Assembly: GCA_900078405.1 (NCBI GenBank)
Contig: FLTS01000001.1
Span: 2,070,626-2,134,625, forward strand
Source of the DNA: an uncultured Stenotrophomonas sp.
GTDB taxonomy: Bacteria; Pseudomonadota; Gammaproteobacteria; Xanthomonadales; Xanthomonadaceae
Direction of reading: 5' to 3'
DNA: 64,000 nt
Part shown: positions 38,046 to 49,498 of the stretch, piece after piece
Numbering within the stretch: position 1 is the stretch's first letter
Layout of the letters: each line of letters starts with the position of its first letter
Notes under the pieces: model-generated
Database searches by the model: none
Seen by the model: the letters and a program-made list of their open reading frames with translations, nothing else
What the model was told of the DNA's origin: nothing
Made by a program: the position numbers and the translations under genes

Positions 38046-40505
38046 TCACGGATCATCCCGCACGAGGTGGATGTCGGTCGGCGTGACCAGCGTGATGCCC
38101 TGCTCGGCGGTGCGCCGCAGCAGCTCGAACAGCAATTCGCTGCGCGTGCCATACACGTTGCGCGGGCTGGAGACGTAGGCGAAGCAGTTCAGCGCCACCA
38201 GCCCGCCGCCGATCGAGTCGATGAACACCGAGGGCGCCGGTTCGGCCAGCACGCCTTCGTTGCCGGCAAAGATATCCAGCAGCAGTTGCCGCACCCGCGT
38301 CACGTCGGTATTCAACGGCACCGAGAACTGGATCTGCACGCGACCCAGCGCGCCGGCCATCGTCATGTTGCGGATGGTCTTGGTGATCAGCTCCGAGTTG
38401 GGCACGATCAGCGTGGAGCGGTCGCCGACCTGGATCTCGGTCGCGCGCACCGAGATGCGGCGGATGTCGCCCTCCTGGTCGCCGATCTTGATCCAGTCGC
38501 CGATCTTCACCGGCCGCTCGGCCAACAGGATCAGCCCGGACACGAAATTCTGGGTGATCGCCTGCAGGCCAAAACCAATACCCACCGACAGCGCGCTGGC
38601 CAGCAGCGCCAGTTTCTCGAAGCCGATGCCCAGGGTCGCCAGCGCCCACAGCACCGCCAGCACGATGCCGAGGTAGCGGGCCACGGTGCTGACCGAATTG
38701 CGCACGCCGGCATCCAGCCCGGTCTTCGGCAGGTAGGTACCCACCAGCCATTGCTGCAGCACCCGCGCCAGGCCCAGGCCAAGCACCAGTACCAGCGCCG
38801 CCCACAGCACCGCCGACGGCTTCAGCAACTGGTCGCCGATCTTCACGCCGGCACCCAGCGCGGCGCTCCAGTCGTACAGTGCGCTGGCATTGCCGAACAG
38901 CGCCACCAGCGCAGCCAGGCCCAGCAACACCAGCAATGCCCGCAACAGGGCCGAGAGCAGCACGCCGGCCTGTTCCAACTGCGCCGGCTGCAGACCGGTG
39001 GACAGGCGCAGCACGCAGCCGAAGCCGCTGTCCGGCGCCAGCAACCACAGCGACAGGTCGTCGGCGAACTTCAGCAGCAGCGAGACCACCAGCGCCAGCA
39101 CGGTCACCCCGACCATCTGCTGGGTGGCGAACAGCGCGAAGTTCAAATAGCCCAGCAAGGTGGCCAGCAGCGCCGCCAGCACGGTCAAGTGGCCACCCAG
39201 CCGCGCCAGCACCAGCCAGCCGCTGCGCAGCCGCGGCGGCTTCGCCGCGCCCGCATCGGCGCGCTGCTCGGCCCGCATCGCATCGGCGGCGCGGCGACGG
39301 TGCAGCCGCGTCAGCGTTACCAGCATCGCCATGATCAGGGCAACGTAGCCCAGCGCGACCAGGCCATCGAGCAGCACCGCGCTGACCTGCGAGGTACGCG
39401 CCGCACGCGCCAGCGCGCGCAGCAACAGGGTTGCCCAGGTCAGCGCCGCGGCGCCACGGGCCAGCGCCAGCAGCCGCCGGGCGCTGGCGTCGTCCACGTT
39501 CGCCAGCCGCCACGACGGCCGCCGCGGTACCAGCAGGCAGGCGGCGATGGCAGCGATGAAGGCGGACACGAAGGTCGCCGTGACCAGCATGTCGGCCACC
39601 GACTCCAGCCTTGGCGGGATCGCCGATACCGCACGCAGGCTGCCCACCACCGCCAGCGCCGCCAATCCCGGCAACAGCGTGCCGACCAGCAGCAGCCACA
39701 CCGCCAGCCCGGTGCGGCGCAGGCGCCCGGCCGGTGCCTGCCCGGACGCGGCGCGGCGGCGACCGAACCGGCGCAGCCACAACTGCAGCGGCAGTACCAG
39801 CAGCAGCGCCAGCAGCGCTCCCAGCAACGGCGCCTTCGCCCCATGCGCGGCTGCCGCATCGCGCACGGCCTTGCCGGCCTGCCGGTACAGTGCGCGGACC
39901 CGCTGCAGGTCACCGGGCAGGCTGTCGGCGAACTTGCGCCACAGCGCGGGCGACAACGGCGAGCCCACCTTGCGCCCGAGCTGCGCACCGAACTGCTGGG
40001 TACGCATCTTCTCGATCGAATCACCGAGCTGCCGTGCCTCTTCGGCCAGCAGCCGGCCGCGTTTGACGTCGGCGTCGAGCTGGCTGCGCTGCTGCTCCAG
40101 CACGCCGCGCTGGCGGGCAATGCCGCGCTCCTCGGTCGCGCCCTCTTCCAGCGGCCCGAGCTGGGCGATGCGCGCATCCATCCGCTCCAGCGCCGGCAGC
40201 AGTGCCTGCACCCCGGCATCGGCGTCGCGCCGCGCCTGCTGCGCCTGCTCGGACAGTGTCCGCAGCGTTTCCTGCGCATCGGCGTCATCCAGCCCGCGGC
40301 GCACCGCCTGCAGGGCGTCCGCGGCCCGCTCGATGCGCTGCCGCGCCTGCGGCAAGTCAATCTCGTCGGCCACATTGTCGGCGGCGAGCGCGGCACACGG
40401 CCACGGGCCGGCGCCGACCAGCAGCAAGGCCAGCAACCACGCGCGCAACAACGGAAAACGGGGACGGGAAGACAAGGCGGCGCATCCGCGGCATGCGCGG
40501 ACCAC
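38046..40505 (-). CDS. Large MscS-type mechanosensitive channel with DUF3772 N-terminus
   Basis: 819 residues. A signal peptide (LLRAWLLALLLVGAGPWPCAALA) precedes a periplasmic coiled-coil DUF3772-like domain (~45-215: QARQRIERAADALQAVRRGL). About ten membrane spans follow, then the MscS core: pore helix ALSVGIGFGLQAITQNFVSGL, beta domain RPVKIGDWIKIGDQEGDIRRISVRATEIQ and VPNSELITKTIRN, and the C-terminal MscS alpha/beta domain. Start codon is GTG at 40505; TTG at 40475 also keeps the signal peptide, and neither has a good ribosome site. Predicted role: release of solutes on hypo-osmotic shock. Confidence 0.88.
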   Translation of the reverse strand: MVRACRGCAALSSRPRFPLLRAWLLALLLVGAGPWPCAALAADNVADEIDLPQARQRIERAADALQAVRRGLDDADAQETLRTLSEQAQQARRDADAGVQALLPALERMDARIAQLGPLEEGATEERGIARQRGVLEQQRSQLDADVKRGRLLAEEARQLGDSIEKMRTQQFGAQLGRKVGSPLSPALWRKFADSLPGDLQRVRALYRQAGKAVRDAAAAHGAKAPLLGALLALLLVLPLQLWLRRFGRRRAASGQAPAGRLRRTGLAVWLLLVGTLLPGLAALAVVGSLRAVSAIPPRLESVADMLVTATFVSAFIAAIAACLLVPRRPSWRLANVDDASARRLLALARGAAALTWATLLLRALARAARTSQVSAVLLDGLVALGYVALIMAMLVTLTRLHRRRAADAMRAEQRADAGAAKPPRLRSGWLVLARLGGHLTVLAALLATLLGYLNFALFATQQMVGVTVLALVVSLLLKFADDLSLWLLAPDSGFGCVLRLSTGLQPAQLEQAGVLLSALLRALLVLLGLAALVALFGNASALYDWSAALGAGVKIGDQLLKPSAVLWAALVLVLGLGLARVLQQWLVGTYLPKTGLDAGVRNSVSTVARYLGIVLAVLWALATLGIGFEKLALLASALSVGIGFGLQAITQNFVSGLILLAERPVKIGDWIKIGDQEGDIRRISVRATEIQVGDRSTLIVPNSELITKTIRNMTMAGALGRVQIQFSVPLNTDVTRVRQLLLDIFAGNEGVLAEPAPSVFIDSIGGGLVALNCFAYVSSPRNVYGTRSELLFELLRRTAEQGITLVTPTDIHLVRDDP

Positions 40506-40569
40506 CGCGCGTGGGCGGACTATAAGTCAGCCGGTGTCCACGCCCCGCCAATGGCGGGCTTGCCGGCCT

Positions 40570-40821
40570 TCAGTATTTCAATGCCAACTCGGCGACCTGC
40601 GGCCGATATAGCCGGTACAGGTCCTGGAATTCCTCTTCGGTGAGCATGTCCGGCGCGTATACCGCCACCGGCTCCCACTCCCGGTCGGTCGGCAGTGGCT
40701 GCCGCGGGCCGGCGCGCAGCGAATAGCTCTCGCCTTCGTAATCGACCAGCTCGGGCACGTGCTCCCAGTGTTCGCGCGCGTAGCCTTGCGCCCCCTTGAG
40801 CAGGATCACCGCGTACATCAT
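40570..40821 (-). CDS. Small conserved hypothetical protein
   Basis: 83 residues, MMYAVILLKGAQGYAREHWE to the C-terminal YRLYRPQVAELALKY. An AGGAG ribosome site lies before the double ATG. It is acidic and aromatic-rich, with no signal peptide or membrane span. It lies 64 bp upstream of the channel gene on the same strand and could share its transcript. I do not recognise a family with known function. Confidence 0.75.
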   Translation of the reverse strand: MMYAVILLKGAQGYAREHWEHVPELVDYEGESYSLRAGPRQPLPTDREWEPVAVYAPDMLTEEEFQDLYRLYRPQVAELALKY

Positions 40822-40973
40822 CGTCTCCTGATTGCTGCGAAGAGGCCTTGCAGCCTAGCGCCGTCGGCAGGCCGGTGGAAGGTTGTGGCGCGACAGGCCG
40901 GGTTCACTCCGGTGACGCTAGCGTGGACGCATCGTCCCTGCCACGATGCATCCATCCTTCCGGAGCGCCCGCG

Positions 40974-41399
40974 ATGAAACCGCCCGTGATCCTCCTCGCC
41001 TGCCTGCTGGCGCCGTTCGCGGCGGCAGCGCAGAGCGCCACGCCGGGTGCGCTGGACCTCAGCGTTCCGCAGGCGCCGCTGCGCTACATGAGCGACCCTT
41101 CCTACCAGTCCGACGCGCCCGGCACCTATTACGGCGACCACAGTGGCCCGCACGCGAAGCCCGGTGCGGTTGCCGCCAGCGGCGGCGACGGCCTGCAGGT
41201 GCATGGCGCAGTCAGCACCGGCATCGGCTACTCCAAGGCGTTCGGCAACAGCCACTGGAGTTCGGCCGACATCAACCTGGGCAAGAACTACACCACCGAC
41301 GAAGGCAACACCCGCCGCGTGGACCTGAACATCCACATCAGCCAGGGCAAGGGCGCCGGTCCGTTCGGCTATGGCCCCGGCCCCTGGCATGGCTGGTGA
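40974..41399 (+). CDS. Small secreted/periplasmic protein of unknown function
   Basis: 141 residues. Signal peptide MKPPVILLACLLAPFAAAAQ with likely cleavage after AAA. The mature part is Gly/His/Tyr-rich, with SYQSDAPGTYYGDHSGPHAKPG, a strand pair HGAVSTGIGYSKAFGNSHWSSADINLGK, and a glycine-rich tail FGYGPGPWHGW. CGGAG serves as ribosome site. No known domain was recognised. Confidence 0.75.
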   Translation: MKPPVILLACLLAPFAAAAQSATPGALDLSVPQAPLRYMSDPSYQSDAPGTYYGDHSGPHAKPGAVAASGGDGLQVHGAVSTGIGYSKAFGNSHWSSADINLGKNYTTDEGNTRRVDLNIHISQGKGAGPFGYGPGPWHGW

Positions 41400-41474
41400 C
41401 GCCGGGGCAATGACGCTGCGGCGCTACAATACGCGCCCACCGGGCGGTTCCGCCGCGGCCGTGACGGAGTGGCA

Positions 41475-41948
41475 ATGATCAACAACGACGTACTGCGCAG
41501 CATCCGCTACATGCTCGACCTCGGCGACAAGCACGTGGTGGAGCTGATCCAGCTGGCCGACCCCGCCTTTGCGGTGGACCAGGCGCAGGTGCACGACTTC
41601 CTGCGCAGGGACGACGAGCCGCTGTTCGAGCCCTGCCCGGACGCGGCGCTGGTGCGCTTCCTCGACGGCCTTATCGTCCACTGCCGTGGCCGCGACGACA
41701 CCCAGCCGGCGCGTGCGCCGGAAACCCGCATCAGCAACAACCTGGTGCTGAAGAAGCTGCGCGTGGCGTTCCAGCTCAAGGACGTGGACATGCACGCGAT
41801 CTTCGACGCGGCCGGCTTCCCGCTGTCCAAGCCGGAACTGTCGGCGCTGTTCCGCCAGCCCGACCACAAGAACTACCGCGCCTGCGGCGACCAGTTGCTG
41901 CGCAACTTCCTCAAGGGTTTGACCGCGCGCCTGCGCGGGAATGGCTGA
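41475..41948 (+). CDS. DUF1456 (YehS) family protein
   Basis: 157 residues, MINNDVLRSIRYMLDLGDKH onward, with two tandem repeats: RSIRYMLDLGDKHVVELIQL in the first half and NNLVLKKLRVAFQLKDVDMHAIF in the second, each followed by a Leu-rich segment ending in LRRDDEP or FRQPDHKNY. This is the DUF1456/YehS duplication, whose function is unestablished. GGAG ribosome site 6 nt upstream. Confidence 0.88.
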   Translation: MINNDVLRSIRYMLDLGDKHVVELIQLADPAFAVDQAQVHDFLRRDDEPLFEPCPDAALVRFLDGLIVHCRGRDDTQPARAPETRISNNLVLKKLRVAFQLKDVDMHAIFDAAGFPLSKPELSALFRQPDHKNYRACGDQLLRNFLKGLTARLRGNG

Positions 41949-41969
41949 AAGCCGCGGGAATACATTTGC

Positions 41970-42034
41970 AGGAGCGACGCGAGTCGCGACCGGGCTTTAC
42001 CGTGAAAGCTCCGGTCGCGACTCGCGTCGCTCCT
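41970..42034. repeat. Intergenic palindromic repeat, family 3, perfect 24-bp inverted pair
   Basis: Arms at 41970-41993 and 42011-42034 are exact reverse complements (AGGAGCGACGCGAGTCGCGA...), with a 17-nt centre that itself has GCTTT/AAAGC ends. It lies between the convergent DUF1456 gene and cueR and ends 4 bp before the cueR stop, so it may also serve as a bidirectional terminator. Confidence 0.85.
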
Positions 42035-42038
42035 ACAG

Positions 42039-42455
42039 TTACCGGCAGCATTCCACGTCCTGCGCCATCCCGCGCAAAATCGGGCAATCCGGCCGTTCGT
42101 CGCCGGCGCAGCAGTCGGCCAGCGCCTGCACGGTCTGCAGCATGTCCTGCAGTTCGGCGATGCGCTGCTGCAGTACCGCCACGTGTTTCAGCGCGATGCG
42201 CTTGACGTCGGCGCTGTGCCGCGAGCGATCGCGCCACAGCGCCAGCAGCTCGCCGATGCGCTGCACGCTGAAACCCATGTCGCGCGAGCGCTTGATGAAG
42301 CCGAGGGTGTGGATGTCGCGCGGGCCATAGACGCGGTAACCGGCGGCGGTGCGCGCCACCGGGCCGACCAGCCCGGCGTCCTCGTAGTAGCGGATCATCT
42401 TGGCCGAGATGCCGGTGGCCGTGGCCGCCTGTCCGATGTTCATGGCGTCTTCCAT
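42039..42455 (-). CDS. cueR: Copper-responsive MerR family regulator CueR
   Basis: 138 residues from MEDAMNIGQAATATGISAKM (the internal Met gives the canonical MNIG start, also possible). The MerR winged helix carries MIRYYEDAGLVGPVARTAAGYRVY, then a dimerisation coil. The metal loop near the C-terminus has Cys-X7-Cys in CAGDERPDC, the spacing of the Cu(I)/Ag(I)-binding pair of CueR, plus a terminal ECCR. It is the second gene behind copA, whose promoter carries a CueR-type operator, so the pair would be self-regulated. Confidence 0.92.
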   Translation of the reverse strand: MEDAMNIGQAATATGISAKMIRYYEDAGLVGPVARTAAGYRVYGPRDIHTLGFIKRSRDMGFSVQRIGELLALWRDRSRHSADVKRIALKHVAVLQQRIAELQDMLQTVQALADCCAGDERPDCPILRGMAQDVECCR

Positions 42456-42473
42456 CGTTGTCTCTTGCATTGC

Positions 42474-42545
42474 GTAGGTCGGGGCTACGCCCCCGACGTT
42501 CATTGCCCCGGGTAAAGCCGCGTCGGGGGTGTAACCCCGACCTAC
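42474..42545. repeat. Intergenic palindromic repeat, family 2, paired
   Basis: GTAG-headed unit at 42474-42497 and an inverted unit at 42522-42545 (minus strand GTAGGTCGGGGTTACACC...), inside the copA-cueR spacer. If transcribed, the hairpin could lower cueR expression relative to copA or protect the mRNA. Confidence 0.8.
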
Positions 42546-42592
42546 GCTGTTCGCGGTTCCGCGCGAAAGGGCGGGAGAGTTCAGAGCCATCG

Positions 42593-45067
<2,475 letters not shown>

Positions 45068-45099
45068 CGGCTCACCAGCAGGCATTCGTGATGGCGGCC

Positions 45100-45130
45100 A
45101 CCATAAAGCTTCCCATCATGGGAAGGTCAA
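45100..45130 (-). promoter_or_regulatory. CueR-type operator/promoter of copA-cueR
   Basis: Minus strand: -35 TTGACC (45130-45125), a 19-nt spacer holding the dyad ACCTTCCCATGATGGGAAGC, and -10 TATGGT (45105-45100). The overlong 19-nt spacer with a dyad is the mark of MerR-family promoters, which the activator untwists when metal is bound. The inferred start near 45093 leaves ~26 nt to the copA ATG. Confidence 0.92.
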
Positions 45131-45149
45131 CAACCCATCGGCAACGCCA

Positions 45150-47875
45150 TTACGGGGTGCGCTGGAACAGCACGCGCTCGGAGCGGTGCAGGGCGAACCC
45201 CTGCGCGTAGTCCACGCCCAGCGCGCGCAGCACCTCCAAGTAGCGCTGGTCCTCCACCCATTCGGCCACCACCTTGGCGCCGCGCTGGTGGCCGATGCGG
45301 GCCACCGCGTCGATGATGATGCGGTTCATCGGGTCGCTGTCGAGGTTGCGCACGAAGCTGCCGTCGATCTTGATGACGTCCACCGGCAGGTTCTTCAGAT
45401 AGCCGAACGAGGCCATGCCGGCGCCGAAGTCGTCCAGCGCGATGCGGCAGCCGGCCGCGCGCAGGCGCTCGATCATGCGCACCACCCGCAGCAGGTCGCG
45501 CACGGCCACCGTCTCGGTGATCTCCAGGCAGACCTTGCGCGGCGGTACCGCATGGCGTTCGAGGGTATCGAGGATGAAGTCGGCCAGCCCTTCGTCCTCG
45601 ATGCTGGCGCCGGAAAGATTGATCGCGCAGGTCGCCAGCGTGTCGCCGCACGGGTGCAGGCGGGCGAAGTTGGACAGCGCGGTGCGGATCACCCAGCGGT
45701 CCACCGCCGGCATCAGCCCGTAGCGTTCGGCCGCGCCGAGGAACGCGCCCGGCAACACCACGCCGCCGCTTTCGTCGCGCATGCGCAGCAGCAGCTCGAC
45801 GTGGATGGCCGGCGCCAGCGCGGGGTCCAACTGCACCACTTCCTGGTAGTCCAGCAGCAGCCGGTCCTGCTCCAACGCCCAGCGCAGGCGGTTGGCCCAT
45901 TCCATCTCGCCCATGCGCCGGGTGGCGTCATCGTCGTCGCCGTGCACGCGGACGCGGTTGCGGCCGTCGTCCTTGGCCAGGTAGCAGGCGCTGTCGGCCC
46001 AGGCCAGCAGGTCCTTGAGGGTGCGCCCGTCGCGGTCGACCATGACCACGCCGACGCTGGCGCTGACCGTATAGGTACGGCCCTGCCACATGAAGGTGGA
46101 GCGCTCGATGCAGCAGCGCACCTGCTCGGCCAGCGCCAGCGCCTGCACCGCATCGACGTCGAAGGCCAGCAGGCCGAATTCATCGCCGCCCAGCCGCGCC
46201 AGCAGGTCGCCGCGCACGCTGGCCGATGCGCTGGCGGCCGATCCGGCGCTGGCCGGCTACCGCCGTGGCGCAGGCCGCCGCGCATCGCCTGCCCCAGCTG
46301 CACCAGCAACTGGTCACCGGCCATGTGCCCGGACAGGTCGTTGATGATCTTGAACTGGTCCAGGTCGATGTACATCAGCGCGAACGGCTCGGACGCCAGA
46401 CGCCCGGCACGGTTCATCAGCGCCTGCCGCAGCTGGCGCTCGAACTCGCGGCGGTTGCACAGGCCGGTGAGTTCGTCGTGCGTGGCCTGGTAGCGCAGGC
46501 GCTCGGTCATTTCCCGTTGCGCGCTGGTGTCGGTGGCGACCATCAGCAGGTGCGGCGCGGCGTCCACTTCCACCCGCGCCAGCGCGGCATGCACCCACAG
46601 GCCGGCGCCGATGCCGTTGAGCACCACCGCCTCGCGGCTGTCCCAATGGCCGTCGTCGGCGACGGCGGCCAGCGCCTGCGCGCCCAGCGCCGGGTCGGCG
46701 AACAACGCGTCCAGCCGCATCCCGGCCACGCGCCCGAGCTGGGTGCGCGCGGCGTGGTTGGCGTGGATGATGCGGCCATCGCCGGCACCGGCCAGCAGCA
46801 CCAGCGCCGGCAGCAGTTCGTTGAGCACGCGGAAGCGGGCCTCGCTCTCGCCGAAGCGCGCGCTCATCTTCCGCCCCAGGTCCACCGCGCGGCGCTGGGT
46901 GGCGCCCTGCGACCACAGGAACAGCGCCAGCAGCACGCTGATCGCGCTGCCGGAGGCGAGGATCAACCACAGCTGCGTCCAGTTGCCCAGCTCCGCGCGC
47001 GGCCACAGCCGCAGCTCCCACGTACGCCCGCCGAACTCGACGCGGCGCACCCGCACGCCGGCGGCGGCATCGTCGGCCGGCAGCGGCGCGGTGGCGAATA
47101 CCTGCGCGTGCTCCGGCGCCGCGCCCGCGTCGCGGATGTCCACGTGCATGTGGTCGAGGATGCTGCCCTTGAGCGCGTTGCCGACCATCGGCTCCAGCCG
47201 CAGGCTGACCGCCAGCGCGCCCAGTTCGCGCGCCTGCCGTTCGGCCAGCGTCGTCGGCGCCGGGCCGCGCGTGTACGCCGGCAGGCGCACGGTGACGCCC
47301 AGCGCCGCCTGCCCCTGGCGGTCGCGGAACTGCAGCAGCGGGAACGGCGCCGACAGCGCCGGGGTGTCGGCATCGCGCGCGCGCAGCAGCGCGTCCATGT
47401 TCTCCGGCTGGCTGGCGATGTCGAAGCCCAGCAGCGCCTCGCTGCCCTGCAGCGGTGCGAGGAACAGGTAGCGGTAGATCCCGCGCCCGTCGTCCGGCGC
47501 GGTCTCGCGGCTGGCGAAGCCGGTCAGCACGTAACCGTGCAGCCAGTCGCCCGAGCGCAGGTTGCGCTGGTAGTCGGTGAAGGCGGCCTGGTCCATCGGC
47601 TGGCTGCTGGACAGGAACACGGTCTGCATCGAGCGCAGCACCAGCGCGGTGTTTTCCAGCGATTCGCGCAGCCGCTGCGGCGCGGCGTCGGCCAGCGAGC
47701 GTTGCAGGGATTCGACCTTCTGGTGCTCGACCTTCCATTCGCGCCGCGCCAGCTCGGCGGTCAGCAGCAGGCCGGCCAGCAGCGCCGCCAGCGCCCACAA
47801 CGGCGAGGCGAAGCGGTACGACGGCACGCCCGCGGCGATACCGTCATGCCCTCGCACTGTGTCTTCTTCATCCAT
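45150..47875 (-). pseudogene. CHASE-PAS-GGDEF-EAL c-di-GMP enzyme gene split by a frameshift
   Basis: The upstream frame begins at ATG 47875 (AGGGGGAG ribosome site). It encodes a membrane span, a periplasmic CHASE domain (~50-290), a second span, a PAS domain (ARFRVLNELLPALVLLAGAGDG) and the first half of GGDEF (MYIDLDQFKIINDLSGHMAGD). Between ~46205 and 46280 homology moves to another frame, which carries ARLGGDEFGLLAF and a full EAL domain (ELLLRM in place of EAL; ALDDFGAGMASFGYL; IKIDGSFV) ending at 45150. A net -1 shift restores one protein of ~900 residues. It could be a real inactivation or a sequencing error in a GC-rich repeat of CCAGCG/GCCAGC type. If real, a separate EAL protein from the GTG at 46217 is conceivable. 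Confidence 0.8.
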
Positions 47876-48046
47876 GCCGGCGGCTCCCCCTGTCATGTGG
47901 TCCTGCCCCACGATGACCCTGCGCCGCGATTGTTAGCACAATCCACTGCAGGCCGCGACTGCGGCGGCGGGACATGGAAGCAGGTGCGCCGCCCTATCCG
48001 GCGGGATGGAAGCGGAACGTGCACCGGCGATGCGCGGGGCGCGGGA

Positions 48047-48544
48047 TCACGCCACGGCCACCCGCACCACATGGCTGATCCCGCGATGGAACATCTTCGC
48101 GTAGGGGCATACCCGTTCGGTGTTGCGCACCAGCTCGGCCGCCAGCGTCGCATCCATGCCCGGCAGGTACACGACGATCTCCGCCGACAGCAGGTACAGG
48201 CCATCCACCGGGTCGCGGGCGAAGGTCACCGCCACCTCGATGCCGGGGTTGTCGAGTACCAGCCCCGCGCGCGCGGCCACCAGCACCAGGGCGCCGTGGA
48301 AGCAGCCCGCGTAACCGGCCGCCAGCAACTGCTCCGGGTTGGTACCGCCGCCCGGCCCGCCCAGCTCGGGCGGCAGGCGCAGGTCGACGGCAAGGGCGCC
48401 ATCGTCCGAGCGCACCACGCCGGAGGCGCGCCCGTGCCGCGCCTCGCCTCCGCTCACCCGCACCCGGCCGGTATACAGCGGGCGCGCGGCATCGCCGTGG
48501 TATTTGTCGAGCACGCTGGAGGGCGGCGGCTTCAGTCCGGTCAT
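48047..48544 (-). CDS. ohr: Organic hydroperoxide resistance protein (Ohr/OsmC family)
   Basis: 165 residues. Both redox cysteines are present: NPEQLLAAGYAGCFHGAL and NTERVCPYAKMFHRG, the Ohr spacing, with the catalytic arginine probably in the GRASGVV/RSDD segment. It reduces organic peroxides with lipoyl-dependent recycling. The N-terminus (~20 residues before LYTGRVRVSGG) is slightly longer than typical. No OhrR gene is adjacent; it borders the NmrA/LysR/ECF41 cluster on the same strand. Confidence 0.85.
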   Translation of the reverse strand: MTGLKPPPSSVLDKYHGDAARPLYTGRVRVSGGEARHGRASGVVRSDDGALAVDLRLPPELGGPGGGTNPEQLLAAGYAGCFHGALVLVAARAGLVLDNPGIEVAVTFARDPVDGLYLLSAEIVVYLPGMDATLAAELVRNTERVCPYAKMFHRGISHVVRVAVA

Positions 48545-48598
48545 CGGGTCTTCCCGCAGGGGGTGGCGTGGATGCGCAGGGATGCGCTCACGTGCGGC

Positions 48599-49366
48599 TC
48601 AGGCCGCCCGGTCCTGCGCCGGGCCGGACTGCCGCAGCCATTGCTCGAAGCCCACCTTGCCCGTCCACGCCGACCCGGCCGGCACCAGCGTGTCGTCCTG
48701 CAGCCGGGCACCGAAGTAGCTGGCCAGCGCATCGCCCACCACCTCGCGCGCATCGCCGGTGGCGGCGAGGAAGCGCTGCACCAGCGCGGCCATCGGCGCG
48801 CGCTCCGGCCCGGCGATCTCGACCACCCCGTTGGCCGGTGGCATCAGCGCCACGCGCGCCACCGCGTCGGCCACCTCCTCGGCGGCGATCGGCTGCACCA
48901 GCGCGGTCGGCAGGCGCAGGGGGCCGCCGTCATCGGCGGACTGGACGATGCCCGGCAGGAACTCGAAGAACTGGGTCGAGTGGATGATGGTGTAGGCGAT
49001 GCCCGCCTCGCGGATCAGCCGCTCCTGCGCGATCTTGCCGCGGAAGTAACCGCTGGCGGCGAGCTTGCCGGTGCCGACCACGGACAGCGCGACGTGGTGG
49101 CGCACCCCGGCCCGCGCCGCGGCGCCGAGGATGTTGCGGCCGGCCGTCTCGAAGAACGACAGCACCGCCGCGTCCTCGAACGACGGTGAATTGGCCAGGT
49201 CCACCACGACCTCGGTACCGGTCATGGCCGCATCCAGGCCTTCACCGGTCAGCACGTCGATGCCGGTGGACGGCGCGGCGACCACGGTTTCATGGCCGGC
49301 CGCGCGCAGGCGCTCCACCACCTTGCTGCCGATGCGGCCGGTGCCGCCGATGACGAGAAGCTTCAT
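48599..49366 (-). CDS. NmrA/NAD(P)H-binding atypical SDR oxidoreductase
   Basis: 255 residues from MKLLVIGGTGRIGSKVVERL, with a TGGAGA ribosome site. The Rossmann motif GGTGRIGSK lies at residues 7-15, followed by VVVDLANSPSFED, HHVALSVVGTGK and YFRGKIAQERLIREAG (the K of the YxxxK site is shifted, as in atypical SDRs), then IIHSTQFFEFL. It would act as an NAD(P)-dependent reductase, epimerase-like enzyme or redox sensor. It has a LysR-type promoter shared in design with the CMD and MBL genes. Oxidoreductase/epimerase genes are a known companion of ECF41 sigma factors. Confidence 0.82.
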   Translation of the reverse strand: MKLLVIGGTGRIGSKVVERLRAAGHETVVAAPSTGIDVLTGEGLDAAMTGTEVVVDLANSPSFEDAAVLSFFETAGRNILGAAARAGVRHHVALSVVGTGKLAASGYFRGKIAQERLIREAGIAYTIIHSTQFFEFLPGIVQSADDGGPLRLPTALVQPIAAEEVADAVARVALMPPANGVVEIAGPERAPMAALVQRFLAATGDAREVVGDALASYFGARLQDDTLVPAGSAWTGKVGFEQWLRQSGPAQDRAA

Positions 49367-49422
49367 GACATGTCTCCAGAAAGTGGGGAAGGCCGCGCGG
49401 GGTGCCGGTGGCGCGGGAAGCC

Positions 49423-49493
49423 ATCCTAGGAAGCCGCCGGCCGCGGCAGTAGGTCCGCGCAGGGACGCGCAGCGTTGCCCCGTGCGCACCAAT
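49423..49493 (-). promoter_or_regulatory. LysR-type promoter module A, upstream of the NmrA-like gene
   Basis: Minus strand, reading down: ATTGGTGC (49493-49486), 32 nt, CCTAC (49453-49449), 20 nt, TAGGAT (49428-49423). The first part opens a 19-bp imperfect inverted repeat TGGTGC-N7-GCAACG, where a LysR recognition site near -65 would lie. The element begins 6 bp after the lysR stop; the inferred transcript start is ~50 nt before the ATG at 49366. Confidence 0.78.
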
Positions 49494-49498
49494 GGCAG

